From JAPLMI01 sp043798375 (lineage in GTDB: Bacteria; Omnitrophota; Gorgyraeia; 2-01-FULL-45-10): a stretch of DNA of 13,615 nucleotides. The stretch's first letter is position 1. Every line of letters begins with the position of its first letter. The notes under the pieces are model-generated. The model ran no database searches, was not told where the DNA came from, and saw only the letters and a list, made by a program, of their open reading frames with translations. This document shows positions 1 through 7,453 of this stretch, piece by piece. The DNA lies in NCBI GenBank assembly GCA_043798375.1, contig JAZDOS010000050.1:1-13615 (forward strand). The letters are read 5' to 3'. The position numbers and the translations under genes were made by a program.

Positions 1-1267
1 TCGCCATGGCCGCGGATATATCGGCGCCTTCGATCTCGGGCGCTCTCTGGGGCAGGAAGCTCTCCTGGATCGATTTGGCAATGCCGAGCTCGTTCTCGAA
101 GACAAGCCTCTTCTTCCATTCCGCGGCATATTTGTATAAAGTAAAGGAGAGATACAAAAGAACTATCAAGAGGACGGGATAAATCAAGTCTATCCATATG
201 CCGAAAAAATCGAATAGCAAAATTGCCGCGCCGGCAAAAAAGAATATCTCCGCGAGAAGGACAAAAAGCCCTCGTAACGGCCTCATCCTGAATATGGCAA
301 GCGATGTGAATATGAATAGAATGATGAGTATTGCCAGGTTAACCGCCCTTGACGCGCGGCTGATGAAATTCCTGTTTATCATCGAATTTATGAGCTCAGC
401 ATGCAGCCCTATGCCCGGATACATGGGCTCGAACGGATTGGGATGCGTATCGCTCGTTCCGGTCGCGGTCAATCCCACGAGGCATATCTTGTCTTTGAAA
501 TCGGAGAAATTGAGATCGGGTTTCCGGCCGGAGACACTGGTAAAATACGACTGAAGCACGTCTATATACGAATAGTGCCTGTACGAGCCCCCCCACTTTC
601 CGGAGAAGTTTATAATCGCGTTGGAGTCCTCGTCCAGCGGGATCCTGCCGTCCCGCCCGTAATCGACATATTTACCGGCGGCGAATTTCACATCCTTGGG
701 CCCTACGCCGAGATAATCGCATCCCATCGCAAAAGAGATATAGGGGCAGCGCGTACCTTCATAATTTATGAATATGGGGACTCTTCTGAATTTACCGTCC
801 GGGTCGGGAACGGTGTTTATATGGCCGGTGCCGTATTTCGCGATGTAGCTGCGGACGGCGATTATTTTGGATCCCCCGGCCTTTTCTATATCGAAGGCAA
901 CCGGCAGGTAGACGCTGCCGGCTTCGCTGATCGCGGATTCCAACTCCTTGTCATGTTCCTGCGGTTCGCTGAAAAGAAAATCGAAGAATATCATTTTGGC
1001 GCCGGCCTCGCTGAGCGCCTTTATGAGGAGGGCGTGGTAGCTCCTGTCGAAGGGAAAACGGCCCAGCTTCTCAATCGTATCCCCGCCTATCTCTATTATA
1101 ACGATCTTGTCCGATACCGGAGGTTTAGGCCGAAGCCTGAATCTGAGGTCGAGCGTCTCAAGCTCATAATTATCCAGGGGCCGATAGTATGATAAAGAGA
1201 GGGCCGCAAGCGCCAGGACAAAGGGAACGGCGAATTTAGATACTTTCTTAAAAAATTTCAGGTTCAT
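1..1267 (-). CDS. CHASE2-domain sensor with RsbU/SpoIIE-type phosphatase domain (3' end missing)
   Basis: A membrane sensor, open from its ATG (1267) for 422 codons to the window edge without a stop. Residues about 10-28 form an N-terminal membrane anchor. Residues about 30-300 fit an extracytoplasmic CHASE2 domain, ending in the typical G-LHAELINSMI stretch near residues 285-298. Three hydrophobic segments follow (about 309-326, 333-356, 358-378). A linker at 391-406 contains ELGIAKSIQESFLP, the hallmark lead-in to SpoIIE/RsbU PP2C-type serine phosphatases, and the following PEIEGADISAAMA matches the start of that domain. The catalytic part lies outside the window, so activity is inferred. 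It starts 3 bp after the HD-GYP stop codon, has only a weak Shine-Dalgarno, and is probably translationally coupled. Such phosphatases usually dephosphorylate a STAS anti-sigma antagonist, and one is encoded at 6689-7021. A CHASE2 adenylate cyclase is the alternative, but the IQ-x-x-LP linker argues against it. Confidence 0.85.
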   Translation of the reverse strand, partial: MNLKFFKKVSKFAVPFVLALAALSLSYYRPLDNYELETLDLRFRLRPKPPVSDKIVIIEIGGDTIEKLGRFPFDRSYHALLIKALSEAGAKMIFFDFLFSEPQEHDKELESAISEAGSVYLPVAFDIEKAGGSKIIAVRSYIAKYGTGHINTVPDPDGKFRRVPIFINYEGTRCPYISFAMGCDYLGVGPKDVKFAAGKYVDYGRDGRIPLDEDSNAIINFSGKWGGSYRHYSYIDVLQSYFTSVSGRKPDLNFSDFKDKICLVGLTATGTSDTHPNPFEPMYPGIGLHAELINSMINRNFISRASRAVNLAILIILFIFTSLAIFRMRPLRGLFVLLAEIFFFAGAAILLFDFFGIWIDLIYPVLLIVLLYLSFTLYKYAAEWKKRLVFENELGIAKSIQESFLPQRAPEIEGADISAAMA

Positions 1268-1270
1268 TGA

Positions 1271-2386
1271 TTACTCAATGTCCCACGCGGCGGGATGATT
1301 GGAAAAAGACACGACAAACGCCCTTACTACCTTTGGGTCGAATTGCGAAGACGCGCCCCGTTTTATCTCGAAGAAAACTTCCTTTTTAGAATACTTTTTT
1401 TGATAGGGCCTGTTGGTTGTCAGGGCATCGTATGTATCGGCCACCGCGATGATCCTCCCCGCAAGGGAGATCGCCCTTCCTTTTAAACGGCAGGGATAAC
1501 CCTTCCCGTCAAAACGCTCGTGGTGGTCTCTTATGCCCCGGATTATGTCGGCTGATTCTTTGATGGTCTCGACTATCCCGACTCCGATGGAGGGGTGCCG
1601 GCGGATCTGCTTGATTTCGGCCGGAGATAACCTGCCGGGCTTCGATAAAACGTCCTCTCTTACGCCGATCTTTCCAACATCGTGAAGAAGGCTCGATAGG
1701 CCGAGGTCCTCCAGGGCCTTCTCCCGCAAACGCATCTCCCTTCCGATGGCGAGCGAGTACTTCATGACGCGCTCCGAGTGGCCGCTCGTATAGCGGTCTT
1801 TGGCGTCGACGGCGCGCACAAGCGACTTCACCGTGCTTATAAAAAGATCTTTCAGGTTTTTATACAGGGCGGCGTTCAGGAGCGCTATGGCTATGTGGTT
1901 TGAAAGCGCGGCCATCAGCCGTTCGTCGCGTTTCTCGAACATATGGCCCGATCTTTTCGAATTACTTACGATCAATACGCCTATGATTGCCTTGTCTTTT
2001 TCCAGCGGCACGGCCAAAAATGAGCTCACGGGTAATTTTTCGCTGGAAAAAGGAAGGCTTTTATTCCTGAATAAACGGTGCCGCCGAAGGTTATTGACTA
2101 TCAGGGGTTTATTTTTTCTGGCAACCTGGTTATTTATGACTTCCCAGCTGCCCAATAGTTTTATATTTTCTATTTCATCCCGGCTGAAACCCCTGGCCTT
2201 CTCCAGGAGGAGATGCTTTATTTTTTCATCCGTTAAAAATAACGAGGCGTGGTCCGCTCCCAGGGCCTTTATCGATTCTTTCAATACCAGATCGCTTACC
2301 GTGTTCAAATCCAGCGATGAGCTTACGACACGGCTTACTTCCGAGAGTATCTTCGCGGCCTCATATTTGCGGTATCTTTTCTTCAT
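1271..2386 (-). CDS. GAF + HD-GYP domain protein, probable cyclic-di-GMP phosphodiesterase
   Basis: A 371-residue cytoplasmic protein with no membrane segment. Residues about 12-175 form a GAF domain (ligand or redox sensing). Residues about 180-365 form an HD-GYP domain. Its hallmarks are visible: GHSERV with H203, the metal-binding HD pair in LLHDVGKIGV (H235, D236), HHE at 288-290, the GYP motif at 296-298, and VADTYDALTTNRPY at about 315-328. Known HD-GYP proteins hydrolyse cyclic-di-GMP to GMP or pGpG; the ligand of this GAF domain is unknown. There is no receiver domain, so it is not a classic response regulator. The ATG lies 9 bp after the barrel-protein stop and lacks a clear Shine-Dalgarno. 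It sits between a predicted outer-membrane protein and the CHASE2 sensor, suggesting a shared envelope-signalling role. Confidence 0.9.
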   Translation of the reverse strand: MKKRYRKYEAAKILSEVSRVVSSSLDLNTVSDLVLKESIKALGADHASLFLTDEKIKHLLLEKARGFSRDEIENIKLLGSWEVINNQVARKNKPLIVNNLRRHRLFRNKSLPFSSEKLPVSSFLAVPLEKDKAIIGVLIVSNSKRSGHMFEKRDERLMAALSNHIAIALLNAALYKNLKDLFISTVKSLVRAVDAKDRYTSGHSERVMKYSLAIGREMRLREKALEDLGLSSLLHDVGKIGVREDVLSKPGRLSPAEIKQIRRHPSIGVGIVETIKESADIIRGIRDHHERFDGKGYPCRLKGRAISLAGRIIAVADTYDALTTNRPYQKKYSKKEVFFEIKRGASSQFDPKVVRAFVVSFSNHPAAWDIE

Positions 2387-2395
2387 TCGGGTCTT

Positions 2396-3451
2396 TTAAA
2401 ACGCGTAGTATACGCCCGCTGAATAAAGGCTGTCCACATACCTGTCCAGCGGCTCGTTGCTATGGTTTTCGCTGTGTGAATAATTGATGAATATGGATAC
2501 GTTTTTGTTCAGATCGTAAAGAAGAGACCCCGTAACAGTGTACAGGTTGTCTTTCTGGCGCGACTGCCTGTCCGCCTCATACCTGCTGTCGTAATTACGC
2601 CTTTGATAAGAGAACCCGCCTATGCAGTAGAATTTTTTTGTGAAGAACTGGATTACGGAGCCGCCGACTTTATAATTGAAATAATCGTAAAAATCGACGT
2701 AGGTGTAATTTGACTCGTTGAAATAGAACTGGTTTACGATCTTGACCTTAGTGCTCTTACCTATATACGCGCCCAGTTCATTTTCAAAAACGTTTCTTGA
2801 GTCTTCCCTCCGGGGCTCTCCGCGGGTCTTATTGCCCAGGAGCACCTTATTGCAGGTAAAATTCTTGATGAGGAACCTGTAGGTGGTCTTTTGGTAAAGC
2901 CACCCGGCCAGCTTCTGCCTGATGCTCACATTCACCTGGTTTGCCGCGTACGTCCCGTTCGTATCGTGCGGGAACCACATCATCTCAAAAACGTAGCCGG
3001 CGGTCATGGTAAGGCTGTCCAATAACTCCTGTTCGATGTTCGCGTCCACGGCGGCGTCGAATATGTCCACGTCATTTATGCGGTAGTAGTTGACGTTCGT
3101 CACGTTGAAACCGAATTTTGAATCCGTAGAGCCGAAGAGCGACTTAAAAAGCGGGTATCTGTAGTGGACGTCGACCATCTCCTGCGTATAGCTGTCCGCC
3201 TTATGCGTGGAGTCCAGGAGGGGGTTTGAGTCCACGCCCTGAATCACGCCCACAGTGACATTGGACACGAGATCATTGACGGAAGGCGACCTTTCTATAA
3301 AGAATTGTTCGGACGGGCGAGCGGTTAACTTATACTTCGGCTCCTGTTCTTCCACGGTCGCAACGCTTGCCGTCGAAGAATCCGTCAATACCGCCGATGA
3401 CAATATGGCGCTTATGATAATAAAGAAGCTTAATTTGCGATCTTTCTTCAT
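2396..3451 (-). CDS. predicted outer-membrane beta-barrel protein, family unassigned
   Basis: A 351-residue protein with a likely signal peptide (MKKDRK followed by a hydrophobic stretch to about residue 29). The rest has the look of a beta-barrel: alternating aromatic and polar strands, repeated Tyr/Phe-rich segments such as FNYKVGGSVIQFFTKKFYC, Asn/Asp-rich turns, and a C-terminal aromatic ending in Phe (SAGVYYAF), as expected for BAM-inserted barrels. I do not recognise a named family; it resembles the loosely defined outer-membrane barrels found beside FecR and CHASE2 genes. A Shine-Dalgarno AGGAG lies 9 nt before the ATG. The FecR-domain gene is 33 bp upstream and the HD-GYP gene 9 bp downstream, consistent with one operon. 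It might be a porin or a surface sensor or channel; no substrate can be inferred. Confidence 0.72.
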   Translation of the reverse strand: MKKDRKLSFFIIISAILSSAVLTDSSTASVATVEEQEPKYKLTARPSEQFFIERSPSVNDLVSNVTVGVIQGVDSNPLLDSTHKADSYTQEMVDVHYRYPLFKSLFGSTDSKFGFNVTNVNYYRINDVDIFDAAVDANIEQELLDSLTMTAGYVFEMMWFPHDTNGTYAANQVNVSIRQKLAGWLYQKTTYRFLIKNFTCNKVLLGNKTRGEPRREDSRNVFENELGAYIGKSTKVKIVNQFYFNESNYTYVDFYDYFNYKVGGSVIQFFTKKFYCIGGFSYQRRNYDSRYEADRQSRQKDNLYTVTGSLLYDLNKNVSIFINYSHSENHSNEPLDRYVDSLYSAGVYYAF

Positions 3452-3484
3452 GCTGTATGGCTCCTATTTTTTAATATTTATTTA

Positions 3485-4300
3485 TTAGTACTCATCTTGA
3501 CGTCCGCCGCTTCCGCCGCTTGAATCCTGCCTCTGGCCTACCGCATCCGAATCTCTTGCATCCCTCACATCGGCATTCTTCTTGTCTTCGAGTTCCTGTA
3601 TACGGTTCTCCATCCCTTCGGCTCCCTCAAAGCCAAGTCTCTTCAGCTCCTCCAGCCTCTCCATAAGGTCTTTTTTCCATTCGAGCCATTTTTCGAAATC
3701 GCCGGCCGCGAGCTCCTCGAGCGCGCCGGGCTTCTGGAATTTATCCACTATGCTCTGCCATCCTTCTTTCACGACAAGCTCGCCCGGAATTTCGTTTCCG
3801 TCGGCGTCGATGCCTTTTACATAGATGACATTCTCAAATGCCTTGAATACCGCCTTTAACTCGCCGGCGCGGACGCCCCAGCCGGTGCCTCTGGCCCCGC
3901 TTATGCCCGTCGGGGTCCTGATCTCAAATGTGGAGCCCTTCGGCAGCTTCTCCAGATATGCCATGGCGGATCCGCTTAAGAGTTCTATCGAATAAGGCGA
4001 CCGGCACTTTCTTATATAGACGTCGGAATCCTCCTCTACCTTCACGATTTTGGCGCTGTCGCCCGAAAGATATATTTCGACGGCTTCGCCCTTTAATGTC
4101 CTAATCCTGTCGCCGTTATCTACGGCACTATTGAGCTTGCACGTATCCCAGGTTGAATTACCCTGTTTCATAATTTTAGGCTCGCCCTTTACCGATATCA
4201 GGCCGGTCTTATCTTTACAAACGGCCGCGCCGCAAAATATTACGGATACCAAAAATATCGCACACAAAACTACAACCGCGCTCCTTATAGCTCTAATCAT
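3485..4300 (-). CDS. FecR-domain secreted protein with C-terminal coiled coil
   Basis: A 271-residue exported protein. Residues 1-28 form a signal peptide (basic MIRAIR, hydrophobic core, then GAAVCK). Residues about 35-155 match a FecR domain: the WDTCKLNSAVDNGDRIRT segment, then EIYLSGDSAKIVKV, and the diagnostic TPTGISGARGTGWGV near 130-144. Residues about 200-245 are charged and heptad-like (KDLMERLEELKRLGFEGAEG), probably a coiled coil. The tail is Gly/Ser/Asp-rich and looks disordered. In FecR itself the domain transmits a periplasmic signal to an anti-sigma system. Stand-alone secreted FecR-domain proteins like this one have no proven function. It starts 10 bp after mlaD and is followed by the barrel gene, so it probably belongs to the same transcript. 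A GGGAGGGG Shine-Dalgarno lies just before the ATG. Confidence 0.8.
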   Translation of the reverse strand: MIRAIRSAVVVLCAIFLVSVIFCGAAVCKDKTGLISVKGEPKIMKQGNSTWDTCKLNSAVDNGDRIRTLKGEAVEIYLSGDSAKIVKVEEDSDVYIRKCRSPYSIELLSGSAMAYLEKLPKGSTFEIRTPTGISGARGTGWGVRAGELKAVFKAFENVIYVKGIDADGNEIPGELVVKEGWQSIVDKFQKPGALEELAAGDFEKWLEWKKDLMERLEELKRLGFEGAEGMENRIQELEDKKNADVRDARDSDAVGQRQDSSGGSGGRQDEY

Positions 4301-4310
4301 GGCCCCTCCC

Positions 4311-4934
4311 TTATTTGCCCTTCATCAATAATTTCCACGGATGCCGCTTGATATCTTCGCTGAATTCCTTGAAGTTGGCGGCCGTCGCCTCGATGTTCGA
4401 GGCTATCGCGTCGACCCTGCCCTTGCTGCCCTTGACGACGTCGTTCATGCTCTGCGCGAGCGCCTTCACTTCGAGAAGCGTCTTATCCAGGTTCTCGGAT
4501 ATCGCGTCCGCCTTCTTCATCAGCTTCCTCATCTCGATCGGATCCTCGCTCATGATGAGGGCCCCGTCTTTAACGAACACCTTATCCGGCGAACCGGGCG
4601 TTATTCCGATATAGGCGTCGCCTATCATGCCGGAAGTCGATATGAACGCCAGCGAATCTTCGCGGATCTTCGCCTTCTTGTCGATCGAAAGAATAACCTC
4701 TATCTTCGTTTCGGGGACATAATTGAACCCGATCTTTTCCACGCGCCCCACTTCCACGCCGGCAAGCTTCACTATGGAGTCGGTCTTTATGCCTTCGGCG
4801 TAATTGAAATATGTCTTTATCCTGTAGGGGCTTGAATTAAAATCGGTCGTCTTCACCCAGAATAGAATGCCGACCGCGAGGCCTGCGGCCACAACCAGCC
4901 CCGTCTTAAATTCGTTGGTGATTTTCATAGCCAT
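4311..4934 (-). CDS. mlaD: MlaD-family MCE-domain lipid-transport protein
   Basis: The periplasmic substrate-binding subunit of an Mla-type ABC lipid transporter. A single N-terminal membrane segment (about residues 8-28, GLVVAAGLAVGILFWV) is followed by one MCE domain (about 34-115). The domain carries the conserved FNYAEGIKTDSIVKLAGVEV and VGRVEKIGF pattern and ends near GDAYIGITPG. A helical tail (about 125-205) follows, as in many MlaD proteins. At 207 residues it is slightly longer than E. coli MlaD. Three in-frame ATGs lie within 15 bp (4940, 4934, 4928). GAGGAG directly abuts the first, so the second, at 6-nt spacing, is preferred. Unlike E. coli, no mlaC or mlaA follows; the next gene encodes a FecR-domain protein. 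mlaF lies upstream across a perfect hairpin. Confidence 0.9.
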   Translation of the reverse strand: MAMKITNEFKTGLVVAAGLAVGILFWVKTTDFNSSPYRIKTYFNYAEGIKTDSIVKLAGVEVGRVEKIGFNYVPETKIEVILSIDKKAKIREDSLAFISTSGMIGDAYIGITPGSPDKVFVKDGALIMSEDPIEMRKLMKKADAISENLDKTLLEVKALAQSMNDVVKGSKGRVDAIASNIEATAANFKEFSEDIKRHPWKLLMKGK

Positions 4935-4940
4935 AGCCAT

Positions 4941-4946
4941 CTCCTC
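4941..4946 (-). promoter_or_regulatory. ribosome binding site deciding the mlaD start
   Basis: GAGGAG on the minus strand touches the first ATG of mlaD (4940-4938) with no spacing, lies 6 nt from the second ATG (4934) and 12 nt from the third (4928). Normal Shine-Dalgarno spacing favours the second ATG. Confidence 0.6.
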
Positions 4947-4951
4947 GGTTA

Positions 4952-5006
4952 ACCGTATCCAACCTTTAAGGTAACCTCTAAGGTTACCTTAAAGGTTGGA
5001 TACGGT
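4952..5006. repeat. perfect 26-bp inverted repeat with 3-nt loop between mlaF and mlaD
   Basis: The arms at 4952-4977 and 4981-5006 are exact reverse complements around the loop CTA (4978-4980). The arm begins ACCGTATCC and contains AACCTTTAAGGT, itself nearly palindromic. The element starts 1 bp after the mlaF stop codon and ends a few bases before the mlaD Shine-Dalgarno, so it fills almost the whole gap. No T-run follows on the minus strand, so it is not a classic intrinsic terminator. It may be a REP-like or MITE-like element, or an mRNA-processing or stability hairpin that sets the mlaF:mlaD ratio. Confidence 0.85.
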
Positions 5007-5007
5007 C

Positions 5008-5805
5008 TTATTTGATCAGCTGCTCCAGGTAATCGTCTTTCTGCTGAAAGAACTTTATCGGGCCGTCCGCCGACCCGGAAATAAATTGCTGGACCATGGG
5101 ATTCTTGCTCTTCCTGATCTCATCCGGCGCCCCCACCTCGAGGACACGCCCCTCGTAAAGCATCGCGATCCTGTCCGCGATGGAAAATACGCTCTTCATG
5201 TCATGGGTCACTACTACCGTCGTGATCGCAAGTTTCTTCGACAGGTCGATGATCAGCTTATCGATGACGCCCGCCACTATCGGGTCGAGGCCGGCCGTCG
5301 GCTCGTCATAAAATACGATTTCCGGGTCCATCGCGATCGCCCGCGCCAAGCCCACGCGCTTTCTCATCCCGCCGGAGATCTGGCTCGGCATGAGGTCCTC
5401 GAACCCGCGTAATCCCACCATCTCAAGCTTCATCTTAACCACTATATCTATAACGCTCTTCTCGAGCTTGGTATGCTCTTTCAAAGGAAGCGACACGTTC
5501 TCGCCTATATTCATCGAATCGAATAAAGCCGAAGACTGGAAAGACATCCCTATCTTCTTCTTTACCGCGTCCAGCTCGTCATCAGTTAATTTGGCGAGGT
5601 CCTTCCCCAGAAGGCTTATCTTCCCGGAATCCGGCTTCAACGCGCCTATCAGATGGCGCAGGAATGTGCTCTTGCCGCATCCGGAGCCGCCCATGATGAC
5701 GAACGTCTCGCCCTTATAGACCTCGAGAGACACACCGTTCAAAACGGTCCGGTCCCCGAATTTCTTTACCACATTCTCCGCTTTTATTACAACTTCTTTA
5801 TCCAT
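5008..5805 (-). CDS. mlaF: Mla-type ABC transporter ATP-binding protein
   Basis: The cytoplasmic ATPase subunit that powers Mla lipid transport; 265 residues, close to E. coli MlaF (269). All ABC motifs are present: Walker A GGSGCGKST (39-47), Q-loop Q90, signature ISGGMRKR (143-150, typical of the MlaF subfamily), Walker B IVFYDEPTAGLDP (D167, E168) and the switch histidine H201. The C-terminal tail (FFQQKDDYLEQLIK) is longer than in minimal ATPases; in MlaF this region contacts partner subunits. No clear Shine-Dalgarno precedes the ATG. It lies 79 bp downstream of mlaE, with an AGGTGCC palindrome in the gap. The order permease, ATPase, MCE protein differs from E. coli mlaFED, but the composition is the same. 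Confidence 0.94.
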   Translation of the reverse strand: MDKEVVIKAENVVKKFGDRTVLNGVSLEVYKGETFVIMGGSGCGKSTFLRHLIGALKPDSGKISLLGKDLAKLTDDELDAVKKKIGMSFQSSALFDSMNIGENVSLPLKEHTKLEKSVIDIVVKMKLEMVGLRGFEDLMPSQISGGMRKRVGLARAIAMDPEIVFYDEPTAGLDPIVAGVIDKLIIDLSKKLAITTVVVTHDMKSVFSIADRIAMLYEGRVLEVGAPDEIRKSKNPMVQQFISGSADGPIKFFQQKDDYLEQLIK

Positions 5806-5821
5806 ATTTTACAAATAGAAA

Positions 5822-5836
5822 AGGTGCCTGGCACCT
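5822..5836. repeat. 7+1+7 palindrome in the mlaE-mlaF gap (REP-like, terminator-like)
   Basis: AGGTGCC T GGCACCT is a perfect odd palindrome in the 79-bp gap between mlaE and mlaF. On the coding (minus) strand, an A-rich stretch precedes it and TTTTCTATTT follows, so the RNA could form a 6-bp GC-rich stem with a U-rich tail, like a weak intrinsic terminator. A terminator inside a transporter operon would be odd. A dispersed palindromic repeat is equally plausible, and the sequence alone does not decide. Confidence 0.6.
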
Positions 5837-5884
5837 CTTTTTAAAAAGTTTTAGTAAGAGCCCATTTTTACATAATCTTATATC

Positions 5885-6679
5885 CTATTTCTGCGTGAAA
5901 TAGAAGAACCCTGTCAATAAACAATCGAAAAGAATTATCAGAATAAAACTCGTCACCACGGATAGTGTCGTCGCTTTGCCGACGCCTTCGGCGCCGCCCT
6001 TAGTCCTTAATCCCATGTAACAGCCTATCATCGAGATTATTATGGCGAAGACGACGCTCTTCACAAGCCCGGTCCAGACATCCTTCCATTGCATGAATTG
6101 GAATGAAAACGTTATATACCTGTACGGGTCGAGGCCGAGATTAAAAACCCCTACGAGAAACCCCCCGAATATCCCCATGATATCCGCGAATATCGTGAGG
6201 CACGGCAGCATGATCAATAGGCCCAGGAACCTCGGCACCACAAGAAATCGTATCGGGTCCAGCGCCATCGTCTCGAGCGCCTCTATCTGCTCGGTGACCT
6301 TCATCGTCCCGAGTTCGGCCGCGATCGCGGCGCCCACCCTTCCGGCGACGACAAGCGCCGTCAGAACCGGCCCCAGTTCGCGCGCTATCCCGACCGCAAC
6401 CATCGGCGCGACATAGATATTGGCGCCGAACCTCGAGAGCTGGTAGGCCGACTGCATCGCGATGACTATACCGGTAAAGAAGGAGACGAAGAGCGCTATT
6501 ACGAGCGAGCCGATGCCGGCGAAGACCAGCTGGGCGAATATGCCTTCTTTCTTTACGAACTTATTTTTAAGCGGGCCGGCCACGAGCCAGAAGAGCGTAT
6601 CGAAAAATAAGGCCAACACATCTTTGATGTGCCGGCCCGTGGAAATAACCGCGCTGCCTGTCCGTTCAATGAAATTCAT
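5885..6679 (-). CDS. mlaE: Mla-type ABC transporter permease
   Basis: The inner-membrane permease subunit of the Mla lipid transporter; 264 residues, against about 260 in E. coli. After an amphipathic N-terminus (1-35), hydrophobic segments appear at about 52-76, 92-120, 146-180 and 204-223, with a last one at 240-261. The conserved MlaE core is clear: ARELGPVLTALVVAGRVG (99-116) followed by AAIAAELGTMKVTEQIEAL (117-135), the coupling region that contacts MlaF. GAGGG lies 6 nt before the ATG. The STAS gene ends 9 bp upstream, a neighbour often seen with mlaE because MlaB is a STAS protein. Confidence 0.95.
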   Translation of the reverse strand: MNFIERTGSAVISTGRHIKDVLALFFDTLFWLVAGPLKNKFVKKEGIFAQLVFAGIGSLVIALFVSFFTGIVIAMQSAYQLSRFGANIYVAPMVAVGIARELGPVLTALVVAGRVGAAIAAELGTMKVTEQIEALETMALDPIRFLVVPRFLGLLIMLPCLTIFADIMGIFGGFLVGVFNLGLDPYRYITFSFQFMQWKDVWTGLVKSVVFAIIISMIGCYMGLRTKGGAEGVGKATTLSVVTSFILIILFDCLLTGFFYFTQK

Positions 6680-6688
6680 AGGCTTCCC

Positions 6689-7021
6689 TCAAAAATTGGA
6701 GAGGGCTTCTTCCTCGCTCGCCATAATCTCAAAAAGCTTCTCGAGTTTCGTTATCTCGAAAAGGCTCTTTATCTTAGGAGAGAGGTTCGCGAGCCTCATC
6801 TTTCCGCCGTATGTCCTCATATTCTTCAATATCTCGACCAGTGTCGCCAGCCCCGATGAATCGACATAGGACACCTTAGACAGGTTTATCACGATCTTCG
6901 GCATCTTCTTCGATATTAGTTTATCGAACACCTTCTTTATGTCGGGGCTTGAAGTTATGTCAACGTCGCCTTCGATATGGCATACGGTCAAGCCGAATTT
7001 TTCCTCGAATTTTACTGCCAT
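6689..7021 (-). CDS. STAS-domain protein, anti-sigma factor antagonist type (RsbV/SpoIIAA-like, or MlaB role)
   Basis: A 110-residue single STAS domain. The phosphorylation loop VDSSGLATLVEIL carries D54-S55-S56-G57; the first serine after the aspartate is the residue phosphorylated in RsbV and SpoIIAA. The strand pattern (VCHIEGDVDITSSPDIKK at the start, MRLANLSPKIKSLFEI later) is typical of the family. A strong AGGAGG lies 6 nt before the ATG. Two roles compete. Directly downstream is mlaE, where E. coli-type operons carry the STAS protein MlaB. Directly upstream is a HATPase kinase of the type that phosphorylates STAS antagonists. The intact DSSG motif supports partner switching, and the adjacency to mlaE supports an MlaB role; it could do both. 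Confidence 0.88.
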   Translation of the reverse strand: MAVKFEEKFGLTVCHIEGDVDITSSPDIKKVFDKLISKKMPKIVINLSKVSYVDSSGLATLVEILKNMRTYGGKMRLANLSPKIKSLFEITKLEKLFEIMASEEEALSNF

Positions 7022-7044
7022 AGGCTGCCTCCTTTAGTATTATA

Positions 7045-7452
7045 TCACTTTAACCTTTTTGTCATAGTGATAATATTACCGGATTCGTTAAAACGGGCCG
7101 AATCCATCAATCTATTGATCAGATATACGCCCCTGCCGGAACTTTTCATCAGGTTCTCCTCCGTTGTAGGGTCGGGCAGGACGCCGCGGTCGAATCCTAC
7201 TCCTTCGTCCTCGATTTCGATACTAATAAAGCCGTTTTCTATCCAATACGATACCGTAGTCAATAATTGTTTGTCGGAAAGATTGCCGTGGACGATGGCG
7301 TTGCGGACCGCTTCTTCGGTCGAAAGGCGTATGTCAAAAAGCGTCTCTTCGCTCACCCCGTAAGGCTTAAGAAAATCCAGTATTTTTGAAGAAACCTTCT
7401 TTATCGATTCGATCCGGCTCGGCACTATAAAAACTTTTTTCTTCACCTTCAT
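7045..7452 (-). CDS. RsbW/SpoIIAB-like anti-sigma serine kinase (HATPase_c)
   Basis: A 135-residue GHKL-type ATPase. The N-box STEEAVRNAIVHGN (E47, N51, H55), G1 box DEGVGFD (82-88) and G2 box SGRGVYLINRLMD (105-117) are all recognisable. No sensor or dimerisation domain is present, which matches stand-alone anti-sigma kinases. These bind a sigma factor, and phosphorylate the STAS antagonist to inactivate it. An upstream ATG at 7503 would add 17 residues overlapping accA. I chose the ATG at 7452, 1 bp beyond the accA stop, because the domain begins right there (KKVFIVPSR) and a weak GAGAG lies 7 nt upstream. The STAS gene begins 23 bp downstream. No sigma factor is visible in the window. Confidence 0.87.
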   Translation of the reverse strand: MKVKKKVFIVPSRIESIKKVSSKILDFLKPYGVSEETLFDIRLSTEEAVRNAIVHGNLSDKQLLTTVSYWIENGFISIEIEDEGVGFDRGVLPDPTTEENLMKSSGRGVYLINRLMDSARFNESGNIITMTKRLK

Positions 7453-7453
7453 G

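Noticed and set aside
401..1192. Long plus-strand open frame of 263 codons
   Set aside because: It is antisense to the CHASE2-phosphatase gene, whose minus-strand translation has clear domains; the plus-strand product has no recognisable motif.
4341..4835. Plus-strand open frame of 164 codons across mlaD
   Set aside because: The minus strand encodes a convincing MCE-domain protein; the plus-strand frame is a by-product of its codon pattern.
4952..5006. Intrinsic terminator for mlaF
   Set aside because: The stem is strong, but no T-run follows on the coding strand and the next gene belongs to the same transporter.
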